The notes: generated by a model from the letters alone, not told the origin. DNA of 64,000 bases from Lentzea terrae (GCF_003265345.1 NZ_QFWW01000026.1:310001-374000), one strand, 5' to 3'; counted from the first letter of the stretch, positions 24,694-33,746 are shown. Numbers and translations are program-made.

Positions 24694-25859
24694 TTGCGGG
24701 CGGGAGGCAGCTTGCGGAACTGGTCCAGCACGGCCGGGTCCTGCAGCTGCATCCACTGGATGACCTCGGTGTAGGTGGCGCACACCGTCTCCGGCTTGTC
24801 GCACACGTAACCGAGGAACTGCTCCATCGCGTTCGAGAACGCCGAACCGTTCCACTCGTTGAAGTGGTTGCCGATGACGAGCGGCGCGCGGTTGCCGTTC
24901 AGCGCGGCCTGGTGCACCGACTTGTAGGTGTCGAAGATGATTTGGGTGAACTCGGCCGCGCGCTCCGGTTGCTCCTTGGCGCCGTTGAGCGCGTACCAGA
25001 GGTTGTAGTCCATCATGACGACCTGCCGGCCCAGTGCGGGCACCCGGACCTCGGGCATCGGGAACTCGTACAGTCCGTTTTGGACGGACGGCCACTGCAC
25101 GCCGAGCGCCACCTTGCTGGTGTCGTAGACCAGGCCGTTCGCGGCCATCGCCGGGAAGGCCTGGTCCCAGTTGCCTTCCAGGCACGGCGTCCGTCCACCT
25201 CGGACTGCGTCCTCGGGCAGCTTGAACCCGGCGGCGCGCGCCTTGTCCACGATCTGCTCGAATTGGGCGAGCTCGTCGGTCCACGCTTTGGTGTCCCACT
25301 TGTCGACCGACGGCTGGGAGCCGGCGGAGCAGAAGTGGCCGTTGTAGTGCGTGCCGATCTCGTGACCGTCGTCGATCACCTGGTTGAGGTACCCGATGCG
25401 GGCGGCGATGTCCTGCTTCGAGCCGCCGAACGAGATGTCGGAGAGGCCGCGCTTGAGCCCGGCGGGCGGCTGGTACTGCTTGTTGTCCTGGTCGGCCAGC
25501 ATGTACACGCCGGACAGCAGACCCGTGACGTGCGCGTTCTTCTGCTTCGCCAGCGGCAGGACCCTGTCCCAGTGCTGCTTGGAGACCGCGCCGTCGAAGG
25601 AGAACAGCACGAACTGCGGTGGCTTCTCACCCGGCGCGAGCTTGTGCATCCACGGCTGCTTCTGCAGTTGCTCCGGCGTGGGAGCGGGCACGGTCGGCGT
25701 CGGCCCCGCGTCCTTGGGCGCCGCCAGTCGCGGTGCCATCGGCAAGGGTCCGGAGTCCGCCTGGTTCTCCTGGTCCTTCTGCTGCGGACCGAGCGTCATC
25801 ACCAGCACGAGGGCCAGCACAAGTGCCAGACCCGTGGTCAACCATCCCCACCGTTTCAC
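24690..25859 (-). CDS. Secreted or membrane-anchored polysaccharide deacetylase family protein
   Basis: 389-aa NodB-like protein with an N-terminal membrane anchor/signal (TGLALVLALVLVMTLG) and a Pro-rich linker to about residue 75. The core shows FVLFSFDGAVS, where a single Asp replaces the usual FDDG pair. It is followed by DDGHEIGTHYNGHFC (H-x3-H metal ligands), RGGRTPCLEGN and VIGNHFNEWN. The altered first motif leaves catalytic competence uncertain. The GTG start at 25859 lacks a clear ribosome-binding site. It is 52 bp downstream of the sortase gene in the same direction, so it is probably part of that envelope operon. Confidence 0.8.
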   Translation of the reverse strand: MKRWGWLTTGLALVLALVLVMTLGPQQKDQENQADSGPLPMAPRLAAPKDAGPTPTVPAPTPEQLQKQPWMHKLAPGEKPPQFVLFSFDGAVSKQHWDRVLPLAKQKNAHVTGLLSGVYMLADQDNKQYQPPAGLKRGLSDISFGGSKQDIAARIGYLNQVIDDGHEIGTHYNGHFCSAGSQPSVDKWDTKAWTDELAQFEQIVDKARAAGFKLPEDAVRGGRTPCLEGNWDQAFPAMAANGLVYDTSKVALGVQWPSVQNGLYEFPMPEVRVPALGRQVVMMDYNLWYALNGAKEQPERAAEFTQIIFDTYKSVHQAALNGNRAPLVIGNHFNEWNGSAFSNAMEQFLGYVCDKPETVCATYTEVIQWMQLQDPAVLDQFRKLPPARN

Positions 25860-25911
25860 ACTAAAGGAGACGGTTAGTCACCCGAAGGGGTTGCGCGGAG
25901 GAACTGATTGG

Positions 25912-26604
25912 TTACTGAACGGGTTCGGCGATCACGACCCGGTTCGCCTCGTAACCCTGTTGGCCGCCGATCCAGGTGCCGCCGCAGGTGACCAGCACCA
26001 GCCGGTGCGGGCCGCGGGGGCCGAAGAACTCGACCGCGCGGGCCGGAAGTTCTTCCTTGCGGACGGTCTCGATCTGCTTGATGCGGAACTTGAACTGCTT
26101 GCCCGCGCTGTCGGCGACCACGACCTCGCGGCCGTTCTGCGCCTGCCACAGCTCGGCGAAGGGGCCCTTGGCGCCCTTCCAGTCGACATGCCCGGCCAGC
26201 ACCGTCGCGCCTTCGGAGCCGGCGAGCTCGGTACCCCACCAGGTGGCCTCGCCGATGCCGTCGGGGACCGGCAGCACGCCGTCCTTGACCTCGCGGCGGA
26301 CCAGCGTGGCCGTGCCACCGGAAGGCAGCCGGACGGAGCCGGGACCGGTCTTCGGCGGAGCCGGTTGTTGCGCGGTCGGTTCCGCGGGCTTGGCGTTGGC
26401 CGTGTTCGCCCCGCCGACCAGCCCGGTGAGGTCGGCGCCGCGGCCGGTGCTGAGGCTGTCCGCGACCGGACCCGCACCGACCACGGGAATCTCGTCCGCG
26501 ATCGCGTGTCCGTTGACCACTTCGGTTTCGGACGTCGTGACCAGCACGCTGGTGGCGGCGATGCCCGCCACCAGCACGCCGGTCAGAAACGCCTTGGGAC
26601 TCAC
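25912..26604 (-). CDS. Class F/E-like sortase
   Basis: 230-aa sortase with an N-terminal signal-anchor (PKAFLTGVLVAGIAATSVLV) and a Pro/Ala-rich stalk. The catalytic residues are visible: His139 in ATVLAGHVDW, Cys207 in LVLVTCGGTW and Arg222 in YEANRVVIA. This is the layout of actinobacterial class F/E enzymes, which transfer proteins cut at LPxTG-like or LAxTG signals to the cell wall. GTG at 26604 overlaps the stop of the SpaA-like gene (GTGA), which discards the longer frame to 27468. Likely partner: the adjacent SpaA-like protein; the LAVTG protein 2 kb away is another candidate. Confidence 0.9.
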   Translation of the reverse strand: MSPKAFLTGVLVAGIAATSVLVTTSETEVVNGHAIADEIPVVGAGPVADSLSTGRGADLTGLVGGANTANAKPAEPTAQQPAPPKTGPGSVRLPSGGTATLVRREVKDGVLPVPDGIGEATWWGTELAGSEGATVLAGHVDWKGAKGPFAELWQAQNGREVVVADSAGKQFKFRIKQIETVRKEELPARAVEFFGPRGPHRLVLVTCGGTWIGGQQGYEANRVVIAEPVQ

Positions 26605-27989
26605 TGCCTGCGCCACACCAGGAAGCCTGCCAGCGCGACGCCGAGCAGCACCAGGCCACCCGCCGCGAACATCAGACCGGGACGCAGCTGCGTGTCGAAC
26701 GAGGCGGTCGCCACGGGTGTCTTGCCGTCCGCGCCGGCCGGGATCGTGCTCGGCACCACCGGCTTGTTCGGCTTGTTGACCAGTTCGAGCGCGAGCGTCT
26801 GCCCAGCGGCGACCGTGCCGCACGCCGCGGGCGGCGCCTTCGGGTCGAAGAACTCCTCGTATCCCTTGGGAGCAGCGACCTCGACGAGGCAGATCTCCTG
26901 CGGGGTGCGCAGGTCGGGCACCTCGACCGTGCCGTCCGGTCCGGTCTGCAGCACGATCGGTTTGCCGTCGGTGCCGACCAGGTCGGAGTCGTCCTGCTTC
27001 TTCGCGGGGGACTGCTGGTCCTTGGCGGTCACTTTGAGGGCGACACCGGCGATGGCCTTCTTGGTCTCCGAGTCGATCTTCGTGATCTTCACGGCGCCGG
27101 GTGCGGTCTTGGCAGGGGCACTGGCGTTCGCGTTCAGCTTCTTCTCGCCGCCCGTCGTGACCATGCGCTGCATGTTGTCCGTGAGGTCCGGCACGTGCAC
27201 GACCGGCCTGTCCGCGGGGGAGTCCGCGGACACCGTGATCGACGGCTTCGGGCCGGTCGGGACGACCTTGATCGAGACCGGGTTGCCGTCGGCGTCCGTC
27301 TTGACCTTGCCGCCGACGCTGCCGTCGACGAGCGTGGCGTCGTTGAGCGTGAAGTCGATGGCGGCGTTCGGCACGCCCTTTTTGTTCTGCTTGAGCAGGG
27401 ACACGGTCCAGGTGGACTCGGTGCCGATGATCAGCGGTTCCTTCGGCGCGCTGGTGCTGAGCGCCCACGGGCCGCGGTTGGCCTCGGCGTCGGCCTTCAG
27501 GCGATCGACGGCGGCCATGACGGCCGGGCCCAGCCGGGTGGCGTAGAAGCCGGAGTCATAGGCGAGGAGCTTCTGGTCGTCCGTGTCGAGGCGCACCGGG
27601 CCGTCGACCGGGGACGTCCACGTGTGCAGCAGGTGCGCGAGCGCGGCGGCCTCGTCCGGAGAGGTGGTCGTGGAGTAGCGCAGCAGGAGGTAGGAGATGT
27701 TCGCCGCGATGTCGGTCGGGAGCTCCTTGCCCGCCTTCGTCCGCAGCAGATCACCTGGCTTGTAGGGGGTGTTGCTGTCCGGCGCGGGCAGTGCGTACTG
27801 CACGCACCACACGTGCTTCCCCTGGTAGATGTACGACCCGTGCCACTCGCTGCCCGGAACGGCGCGGGGCTGGCGCTCTGACGCGTTGTGACCTATGCCC
27901 TTGACGCCGACCGCGGTCGCCGTCGCGGGAGCGGTCAGGAGCGCGAGCCCCGAGACCACCGCCACGGCGGCAAGACGTTTCCAGCCCAT
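26601..27989 (-). CDS. Surface protein with an N-terminal WC-type domain and a SpaA/Cna_B domain
   Basis: 462-aa cell-surface protein. The signal peptide (MGWKRLAAVAVVSGLALL) ends near residue 27. An N-terminal domain carries GSYIYQGKHVWCVQYALPAP, the cysteine arrangement of thioester adhesin domains, but the partner Gln motif is not evident (AAALAHLLHTW instead). A SpaA/Cna_B prealbumin-like domain follows at about residues 295-385, with AVKITKIDSETKKAIAGVAL and EICLVEVAAPKGYEE, which include the Lys and Glu of isopeptide-forming domains. The C-terminus is a membrane helix with a WRRQ tail and no clear LPxTG motif. ATG at 27989 has GGGGA some 13 nt upstream. Probable adhesin or pilin-related protein. 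Confidence 0.75.
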   Translation of the reverse strand: MGWKRLAAVAVVSGLALLTAPATATAVGVKGIGHNASERQPRAVPGSEWHGSYIYQGKHVWCVQYALPAPDSNTPYKPGDLLRTKAGKELPTDIAANISYLLLRYSTTTSPDEAAALAHLLHTWTSPVDGPVRLDTDDQKLLAYDSGFYATRLGPAVMAAVDRLKADAEANRGPWALSTSAPKEPLIIGTESTWTVSLLKQNKKGVPNAAIDFTLNDATLVDGSVGGKVKTDADGNPVSIKVVPTGPKPSITVSADSPADRPVVHVPDLTDNMQRMVTTGGEKKLNANASAPAKTAPGAVKITKIDSETKKAIAGVALKVTAKDQQSPAKKQDDSDLVGTDGKPIVLQTGPDGTVEVPDLRTPQEICLVEVAAPKGYEEFFDPKAPPAACGTVAAGQTLALELVNKPNKPVVPSTIPAGADGKTPVATASFDTQLRPGLMFAAGGLVLLGVALAGFLVWRRQ

Positions 27990-28307
27990 TTTGGATCTTG
28001 GTCCCCTCTGACCTGTGGTAATTCCGCGTGCGAGCCTGGCGGTACCCCACACCGGGGACAAGCCGCCACAGGGGGGAAGTGTGTCGTCACTCTGGGTGTG
28101 AACGTGATCGAGATGTGACAGGGCTTACGCACTTTGTGGGTGACACGCCGCGACACGCCGTCACTTCACTACGCTCTGGAGTTAGCGCAGTATTAGCGCA
28201 CGTGTGATCGTCGTCGGGGGTAAAGTCGCCTTTACCGACGGGGAACCCAGCATCCAGCATGCTCGTTGTACCCGTGACGGCGTAAAGCAACGCCCCAGGA
28301 GGACCAG
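27990..28307. promoter_or_regulatory. Divergent intergenic region with direct and inverted repeats
   Basis: 318 bp without a gene. Two TTAGCGCA copies stand close together (about 28182-28200). Further toward the Bax-inhibitor-like gene, GGTAAAG (28219-28225) and CTTTACC (28230-28236) form a perfect 7-bp inverted repeat with a 4-nt spacer, extended outward by CGTCGG/CCGACG with a small bulge. These are candidate operators or a leader stem. Confidence 0.45.
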
Positions 28308-29114
28308 GTGCGCTCCAGCAGCAACCCGGCTTTTCGTAACCTGCCGACGGGCGGCGGGTACGGAGGCTACGCAGGTTTCGGCCAGCCTGAACAGGCCGGC
28401 TACCAGCAGGCTCCGCCGCCGCTGACCAGCGAGCGGCCCATGACGATCGACGACGTCGTCACCAAGACCGGCATCACGCTGGCCGTGGTCGCCGCGACCG
28501 CGGTCGTCACCTACCTGATGAAGGCCTGGGTACTGCTGTTCCCGGCCGCGATCATCGGTCTCGTGCTCGCGCTGATCATCACGTTCAAGCGCAACCCGAG
28601 CCCGCCCCTCGTCATCGCCTACGCGGCCGTCGAAGGCATCTTCCTCGGCGCGTTCAGCGGGATCATCGGCGCGATGATCGACAAGTGGACCGGCAACCCC
28701 GGCCAGGGCGTCGTGGTGATCGGCCAGGCCATCATCGGCACGATCGGCGTCTTCGCCGGCATGCTCGTGGTCTACAAGACCGGCGCGATCCGCGTCACGC
28801 CGAAGTTCACCAAGTGGATCACCGGCGCGATCATCGGCGTCGCCGTCCTGATGCTGTTCAACCTGATCATGAGCTTCTTCACCGACGGTGGCCTCGGCCT
28901 CCGCAGCGGTGGCACGCTCGCGATCATCTTCAGCCTCGTCTGCATCGGCCTCGCGGCGTTCAGCTTCCTGATCGACTTCGACGCCGCGGACCAGGCGATC
29001 CGGGCCGGTGTGCCGGCCAAGTTCGCGTGGCAGATCGCGTTCGGTCTCACGGTCACCCTGGTGTGGCTGTACACCGAGATCCTGCGCCTGCTGTCGTACT
29101 TCAACTCGGACTGA
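28308..29114 (+). CDS. Bax inhibitor-1/YccA family membrane protein
   Basis: 268-aa Bax inhibitor-1-like integral membrane protein with seven hydrophobic segments after a Gly/Tyr/Gln-rich cytoplasmic N-terminus (GGGYGGYAGFGQPEQAGYQQ). Family motifs include AYAAVEGIFLGAFSGII in the middle and ALTVTLVWLYTEILRLLSYF-like terminal sequence with the conserved acidic residues. In bacteria this family modulates membrane ion permeability or interacts with the FtsH protease; the role here is unknown. GTG at 28308 has AGGAGG seven bases upstream. It is monocistronic. Confidence 0.88.
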   Translation: MRSSSNPAFRNLPTGGGYGGYAGFGQPEQAGYQQAPPPLTSERPMTIDDVVTKTGITLAVVAATAVVTYLMKAWVLLFPAAIIGLVLALIITFKRNPSPPLVIAYAAVEGIFLGAFSGIIGAMIDKWTGNPGQGVVVIGQAIIGTIGVFAGMLVVYKTGAIRVTPKFTKWITGAIIGVAVLMLFNLIMSFFTDGGLGLRSGGTLAIIFSLVCIGLAAFSFLIDFDAADQAIRAGVPAKFAWQIAFGLTVTLVWLYTEILRLLSYFNSD

Positions 29115-29184
29115 CGTCCAGGGTTGTTCGGAGGGGCGTTCCGCTGCGGCGGGGCGCCCCTCCGGCGTTTGTAGGGTGGGAACT

Positions 29185-29595
29185 GTGGATCACGCATACC
29201 GCTTGGAGATGAAGCCGCCCACCGTCGACGACTTCCTGCGCCTGCGCAAGGAATCGGGCCTGAGTGAACGAAGCAGGGAAGAAGCCGAGAACGGCATCAA
29301 CGGCGGCTGGGCCAGTGCACATGTCATCCACGTGGAATCAGGCGAAACCGTCGGCATGGGCCGCGTGATCAGTGACGGCGGCTGGTACTTCCACATCATC
29401 GACATGGCTGTGTTGCCGCAGCACCAGCGCAAAGGCATCGGCGACGCCATCATGGCCGCGTTGCTGCGAGAGATCGACGCGGTCGCCCCGAACGCCAACG
29501 TCAACCTGCTCGCCGATCCGCCCGGCCGTCGTCTCTACGCGCGCCACGGGTTCGCGGAGACCGCACCGGACGTGATCGGAATGCGCCGGGTCTAG
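29185..29595 (+). CDS. GNAT family N-acetyltransferase
   Basis: 136-aa GNAT protein that transfers an acyl group from acyl-CoA to an unknown amine. The fold is recognisable from VGMGRVISDGGWYFHIIDMA, the acetyl-CoA loop QHQRKGIGDAIM (Q/R-x-x-G-x-G/A motif) and the C-terminal GRRLYARHGFAE. GTG at 29185 gives a complete domain; the frame further upstream overlaps the preceding gene. A GC-rich imperfect hairpin (about 29131-29163) between the two genes may terminate the Bax-inhibitor-like transcript. The stop shares CTAG with the convergent small gene. Confidence 0.82.
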   Translation: MDHAYRLEMKPPTVDDFLRLRKESGLSERSREEAENGINGGWASAHVIHVESGETVGMGRVISDGGWYFHIIDMAVLPQHQRKGIGDAIMAALLREIDAVAPNANVNLLADPPGRRLYARHGFAETAPDVIGMRRV

Positions 29596-29804
29596 ACCCG
29601 CCAGCGCACGTCCGGCATCTCGGTGCCCACCTTGATCAGGCAGGTCGTGCAGAGAGCGCCCACCTGGGCTCGCGACACCCGCTCATCGGGCACCGAGTGC
29701 TCGCAGACGGCCTCGTAAAAGCTCCGCGAGCCGCCATCGGCCTGGTCGAGCGAGAAAGCATGACATTGCAGGTCGTATTCGCTTTGCCACCACACGTACG
29801 GCAT
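29592..29804 (-). CDS. Small cysteine-containing protein, possible zinc-binding
   Basis: 70-aa protein starting MPYVWWQSEYDLQCHAF. It has Cys/His pairs at QCHAF, VCEHS and CTTC, spaced so that they could bind one metal ion. ATG at 29804 has AAGGAGG in ideal position, so the start is firm. I do not recognise a family. Its stop overlaps the GNAT stop in CTAG. Confidence 0.7.
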   Translation of the reverse strand: MPYVWWQSEYDLQCHAFSLDQADGGSRSFYEAVCEHSVPDERVSRAQVGALCTTCLIKVGTEMPDVRWRV

Positions 29805-29898
29805 GTCCGACCCTCCTTGCTCATCGGTAGGGACGGACTCCCCCTCGCCTGATGACGCAACTGCGCGACGATTCATCTCATCGGCAGAAAGGCGGCAG

Positions 29899-29935
29899 GC
29901 AAGTAGCTCCGTTCGGGTGAAGCGGAGCTACTTGC
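29899..29935 (-). terminator. Hairpin downstream of the thiolase gene
   Basis: Perfect 13-bp stem GCAAGTAGCTCCG (29899-29911) and CGGAGCTACTTGC (29923-29935) with an 11-nt loop. It lies 49 bp past the thiolase stop and before the small gene on the same strand. Confidence 0.7.
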
Positions 29936-29983
29936 AAGCGTCAATTTGCAGATCTTGAAGGGGGGACTGTGGGAAACCCCACG

Positions 29984-31204
29984 TCAGCTGAGGCGCTCGA
30001 GGACCATCGCCATGCCCTGACCGCCACCGACGCACATGGTCTCGAGACCGAACTGCTTGTCGTGGAACTGCAGGGAATTGATCAACGTCGTGGTGATCCG
30101 CGCGCCCGTCATGCCGAACGGGTGGCCGACGGCAATTGCACCGCCATTCACGTTCAGCCGGTCCAAGTCGATTCCGAGGTCCTGGTACGACGGAATCACC
30201 TGCGCGGCGAACGCCTCGTTGATCTCCACGAGGTCGATGTCCGACACGGAAAGACCGGCCAGGGCCAACGCGCGCTTCGAGGCCTCGACCGGGCCGAGGC
30301 CCATGATCTCCGGCGACAGGCCCGAGACGCCGGTGGACACGATCCGGGCGAGCGGCGTGATGCCGAGCTCGCGCGCCTTCGTGTCGGACATGATCACCAG
30401 GGCCGCGGCGCCGTCGTTCAGCGGGCAGCAGTTGCCGGCGTTGATCCGGCCGTCCGGGCGGAAGACCGGCTTCAGCGAAGAAACAGCCTCGTAGGTCACG
30501 CCGGCGCGCGGGCCGTCGTCCGCGGAGACCACCGAGCCGTCGGGCAGCGTCACCGGGGTGATCTCGCGCGCCCAGAAGCCGTCCGCGATCGCCTTCTCGG
30601 CCAGGTTCTGCGACCGGACGCCGAACTCGTCCATCTCCTGGCGCGAGATGCCCTTCAGCAGCGCCAGGTTCTCGGCGGTCTGCCCCATCGGGATGTAGAT
30701 GTCCGGCACGGCACCGGAAACGCGCGGGTCGTCCCACGTAGAGGCACCCGAAGCAGCAACGGAAACCGTGCGGGCCTCGGCATCGGCGAAGATCGGGTTG
30801 TGCGTGTCCGGCCACGAGTCTGAGCTGCCCTTGGCGAACCGGGACACGGTCTCGACGCCGGCAGAGATGAACACGTCACCCTCGCCCGCCTTGATGGCGT
30901 GCAGGGCCATCCGCGTGGTCTGCAGCGAGGAAGCGCAGTACCGCGTGACGGTCGTGCCGGGCAGCGAGTCGTGGCCGAGCAGCACGGCGACGACGCGCGC
31001 CATGTTGAAGCCCTGCTCGCCGCCGGGCAGGCCGCAGCCGAGCATCAGGTCGTCGATCTGCGCGGGGTCGAGCTGCGGCACCTTGTCCAGCGCCGCCTTG
31101 ATCATCTGGGCGGCGAGGTCGTCCGGCCGCACGTCCTTCAGCGAGCCCTTGCCCGCGCGGCCGATGGGGGAGCGGGCAGCGGAGACGATCACGGCCTCAG
31201 GCAT
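29984..31204 (-). CDS. Acetyl-CoA acetyltransferase (thiolase)
   Basis: 406-aa thiolase of the degradative/biosynthetic type, cleaving or forming acetoacetyl-CoA or longer 3-ketoacyl-CoA. The active-site nucleophile is Cys90 in VTRYCASSL. The C-terminal catalytic elements are present as NVNGGAIAVGHPFGMTGAR (His) and MCVGGGQGMA (Cys), as is the NEAFAAQ motif. ATG at 31204 follows GAGGAG by eight bases; a GTG one codon upstream is possible. In M. tuberculosis the corresponding gene, as I remember it, is fadA3 (Rv1074c), next to the SGNH hydrolase gene as here. Chain-length preference is not decided by sequence. Confidence 0.93.
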   Translation of the reverse strand: MPEAVIVSAARSPIGRAGKGSLKDVRPDDLAAQMIKAALDKVPQLDPAQIDDLMLGCGLPGGEQGFNMARVVAVLLGHDSLPGTTVTRYCASSLQTTRMALHAIKAGEGDVFISAGVETVSRFAKGSSDSWPDTHNPIFADAEARTVSVAASGASTWDDPRVSGAVPDIYIPMGQTAENLALLKGISRQEMDEFGVRSQNLAEKAIADGFWAREITPVTLPDGSVVSADDGPRAGVTYEAVSSLKPVFRPDGRINAGNCCPLNDGAAALVIMSDTKARELGITPLARIVSTGVSGLSPEIMGLGPVEASKRALALAGLSVSDIDLVEINEAFAAQVIPSYQDLGIDLDRLNVNGGAIAVGHPFGMTGARITTTLINSLQFHDKQFGLETMCVGGGQGMAMVLERLS

Positions 31205-31295
31205 CACGAAACTCCTCGTTGAGAGTCAAGGTCTTCGTCGAGCCTAGTTAACGCTTGCTCACCCCGGCCAGCGCACGTGACGAGAATTCCGGAAC

Positions 31296-32168
31296 TCAGG
31301 CGTGCCGTCTTTGCAGCCATCCGGGCAGTCGTGACGGCTGCACGGCCAGAGCCGCCGCCGAGCGCACCGGCAAAGCAGCCGCGGCCCACCCCGGCCACAG
31401 GCCCGCGACCTCGCACAACGGCGCCAGCAGCACGCCGGCCGCGGCCTCGTAGCCGACCGCGCTGGGATGAAAGCGGTCGGAGCTGAACATGTCGATGTGC
31501 CGCGCCATGAACTCGGGCGCCAGCAGGTTCGCCAACGACACCGGCACACCGCCGACCCGCCGCACCTCGGCGGTCTGCGCCGCCGCGAGCCGCAGGCTGT
31601 AGTGGTGCCCGACCGCCCGCAACGGCTGCGGGATCGGCCGGACGGTCCCGAGGTCAGGACAGGTTCCGACGACGACACCGCAACCAACGGCGCGCAGTTT
31701 CCTGACCTGCTCACCGAGCAGCAACGCGGACTCGCGCACGCCCATCCGCGACGTCACGTCGTTCGCGCCGATGATGATCAGCGCCACCTGGGGTGCGTCC
31801 CGGACGGCCGCGTCGACCTGCGGCACCAGGTCCCGCGTCGTCGAACCGCTGATGGCGTACGTCGAGAGCCGCACCGGCCGGTCCGCCTCCTCGGCCAGCG
31901 CCTGGGCCAGCAGCACGCCCGGCATCTGCGAGGGATGCGTCACACCGACGCCCACCGCCATCGAGTCGCCGAGCACGGCCAGCCGCAGCGGGTCCCTGCC
32001 GTCGTCCCGATACACGCCGTCCGGTGCGGGCCAGAGATGCTCCAGCACGCCGATGGCCACCCGAGCCCGTCTGCCCTGCTCGTTCAGCAACCCGACCAGC
32101 GCCCCCGAGAGCCCGCCGAGCGTCGCGGCGGTCATCGCCACCGCTCGCAGCGTCCTCAGCCCGATCAT
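31296..32168 (-). CDS. SGNH/GDSL family hydrolase, membrane-anchored or secreted
   Basis: 290-aa SGNH hydrolase (Rv1075c-like). Block I is LAVLGDSMAVGVG with the nucleophile Ser, block III is IIIGANDVTSR, and block V is SSDRFHPSAVGYE with the catalytic Asp and His. An N-terminal hydrophobic segment (VAMTAATLGGLSGALVGLL) suggests a signal-anchor. ATG at 32168 has AAGGGGG about eight bases upstream; the frame to 32543 enters the divergent cbs gene and was rejected. It is an esterase or lipase acting on envelope lipids or acylated glycans by inference. Confidence 0.85.
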   Translation of the reverse strand: MIGLRTLRAVAMTAATLGGLSGALVGLLNEQGRRARVAIGVLEHLWPAPDGVYRDDGRDPLRLAVLGDSMAVGVGVTHPSQMPGVLLAQALAEEADRPVRLSTYAISGSTTRDLVPQVDAAVRDAPQVALIIIGANDVTSRMGVRESALLLGEQVRKLRAVGCGVVVGTCPDLGTVRPIPQPLRAVGHHYSLRLAAAQTAEVRRVGGVPVSLANLLAPEFMARHIDMFSSDRFHPSAVGYEAAAGVLLAPLCEVAGLWPGWAAAALPVRSAAALAVQPSRLPGWLQRRHA

Positions 32169-32286
32169 CCGCAACACCCCCTTTCCAGTGGAATCGTCGG
32201 TACCGCCGTTCGAATTAACCTCCGCAGCGACTAGAGCTAGGCTTCGTTTTGCTATCTCGGAGAGTGGGAGTGGGGAGTAGATACCG

Positions 32287-33657
32287 GTGGAGTACGTCGA
32301 GCACGTCGTCGACCTGGTGGGCAACACGCCACTGGTCAAGCTCAACTCCCTGACCTCGGGCATCAAGGCCACGGTGCTGGCCAAGGTCGAGTACCTGAAC
32401 CCCGGCGGGAGCGTGAAGGACCGCATCGCGCTGCGCATGGTCGAGGCGGCCGAGAAGTCCGGTGAGCTGCGGCCCGGCGGCACGATCGTGGAGCCCACCT
32501 CGGGCAACACCGGCGTCGGCCTCGCGCTGGTCGCCCAGCGCAAGGGCTACAAGTGCGTGTTCGTCTGCCCGGACAAGGTCAGCGAGGACAAGCGCAACGT
32601 CCTGAAGGCCTACGGCGCCGAGGTCGTGGTGTGCCCGACCGCCGTCGCGCCGGAGCACCCGGACTCCTACTACAACGTCTCCGACCGGCTGGTCCGCGAG
32701 ATCCCCGGCGCGTGGAAGCCGGACCAGTACTCGAACCCGGAGAACCCGGCGAGCCACTACCACCAGACCGGCCCTGAGATCTGGCGCCAGACCGAGGGCA
32801 GGATCACGCACTTCGTCGCGGGCGTCGGCACCGGCGGCACGATCTCCGGCACCGGGCGCTACCTCAAGGAGATCTCGGACGGCGCCGTGCAGGTCATCGG
32901 CGCGGACCCGGAGGGCTCCGTCTATTCCGGCGGCACCGGCCGGCCGTACCTCGTCGAGGGCGTCGGTGAGGACTTCTGGCCGGAGGCCTACGACAAGACC
33001 ATCGCCGACCAGATCGTCGAGATCTCGGACGCGGACTCGTTCGACATCACCCGCCGCCTCGCCCGCGAGGAGGGCCTGCTGGTCGGCGGCTCCTGCGGCA
33101 TGGCGGCCGCCGCTGCGTTGCGCATCGCGAAGGACCTGCCGGAGGACGCCGTCGTGGTCGTGCTCCTGCCCGACGGCGGCCGCGGCTACCTCTCCAAGGT
33201 CTTCAACGACCGCTGGATGGCCTCGTACGGCTTCCTCCCGCCGGACTCGACCGGCGCGACCGTCGGCGACGTGCTGCGCCGCAAGGGCGGCATGCTGCCC
33301 GACCTGGTGCACGCGCACCCGAACGAGACCGTCGGTGACGCGGTCGCGATCCTGCGCGAGTTCGGGGTCTCGCAGATGCCGGTCGTCAACGCCGAACCGC
33401 CCGTCATGGCCGCCGAGGTCGCGGGTGCGGTGAACGAGCGCGACCTGCTCGACGCCCTGTTCACCGGCAAGGCCCAGCTCTCCGACCGACTCGACAAGCA
33501 CATGTCGCCGCCGCTGCCCACGCTCGGCGCGGGTGAGCCCGTCGGCATCGCGATGAACGCGCTCTCGCACGCGGACGCGGCCCTCGTCCTGGAAGACGGC
33601 AAGCCTGCCGGAGTCGTAACTCGACAGGACATTCTGGGGTTCTTGGCTGGTCGCTGA
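32287..33657 (+). CDS. cbs: Cystathionine beta-synthase
   Basis: 456-aa PLP enzyme that condenses serine (or O-acetylserine) with homocysteine to cystathionine in transsulfuration. The PLP lysine is Lys44 in NPGGSVKDRIAL; the phosphate-binding loops include PTSGNTGVG and GVGTGGTISGTGRY. The C-terminal part (about residues 335-456) contains a pair of CBS domains, which in other organisms bind adenosyl ligands. GTG at 32287 follows GGGGAGTAGATACC. It is divergent from the SGNH gene and followed by pra-like and metB genes, the same arrangement as I remember for Rv1077-Rv1079. Confidence 0.95.
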   Translation: MEYVEHVVDLVGNTPLVKLNSLTSGIKATVLAKVEYLNPGGSVKDRIALRMVEAAEKSGELRPGGTIVEPTSGNTGVGLALVAQRKGYKCVFVCPDKVSEDKRNVLKAYGAEVVVCPTAVAPEHPDSYYNVSDRLVREIPGAWKPDQYSNPENPASHYHQTGPEIWRQTEGRITHFVAGVGTGGTISGTGRYLKEISDGAVQVIGADPEGSVYSGGTGRPYLVEGVGEDFWPEAYDKTIADQIVEISDADSFDITRRLAREEGLLVGGSCGMAAAAALRIAKDLPEDAVVVVLLPDGGRGYLSKVFNDRWMASYGFLPPDSTGATVGDVLRRKGGMLPDLVHAHPNETVGDAVAILREFGVSQMPVVNAEPPVMAAEVAGAVNERDLLDALFTGKAQLSDRLDKHMSPPLPTLGAGEPVGIAMNALSHADAALVLEDGKPAGVVTRQDILGFLAGR

Positions 33658-33746
33658 GCGTAGGAGCCGGTGCGTCCGATAGCGTGACGCCCCAGATCAA
33701 GTCAGTCTTACTCGCACACGGACCAGCCAAGGGGGTTGGAAACCGG

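Noticed and set aside
29131..29163. Hairpin between the Bax inhibitor-like and GNAT genes as a separate terminator entry
   Set aside because: The GC-rich arms pair only with a bulge and are not followed by a T-run, so I kept it as a remark in the GNAT entry.
31296..32543. Upstream extension of the SGNH hydrolase frame
   Set aside because: It runs inside the divergent cbs gene; ATG 32168 with AAGGGGG is adequate.
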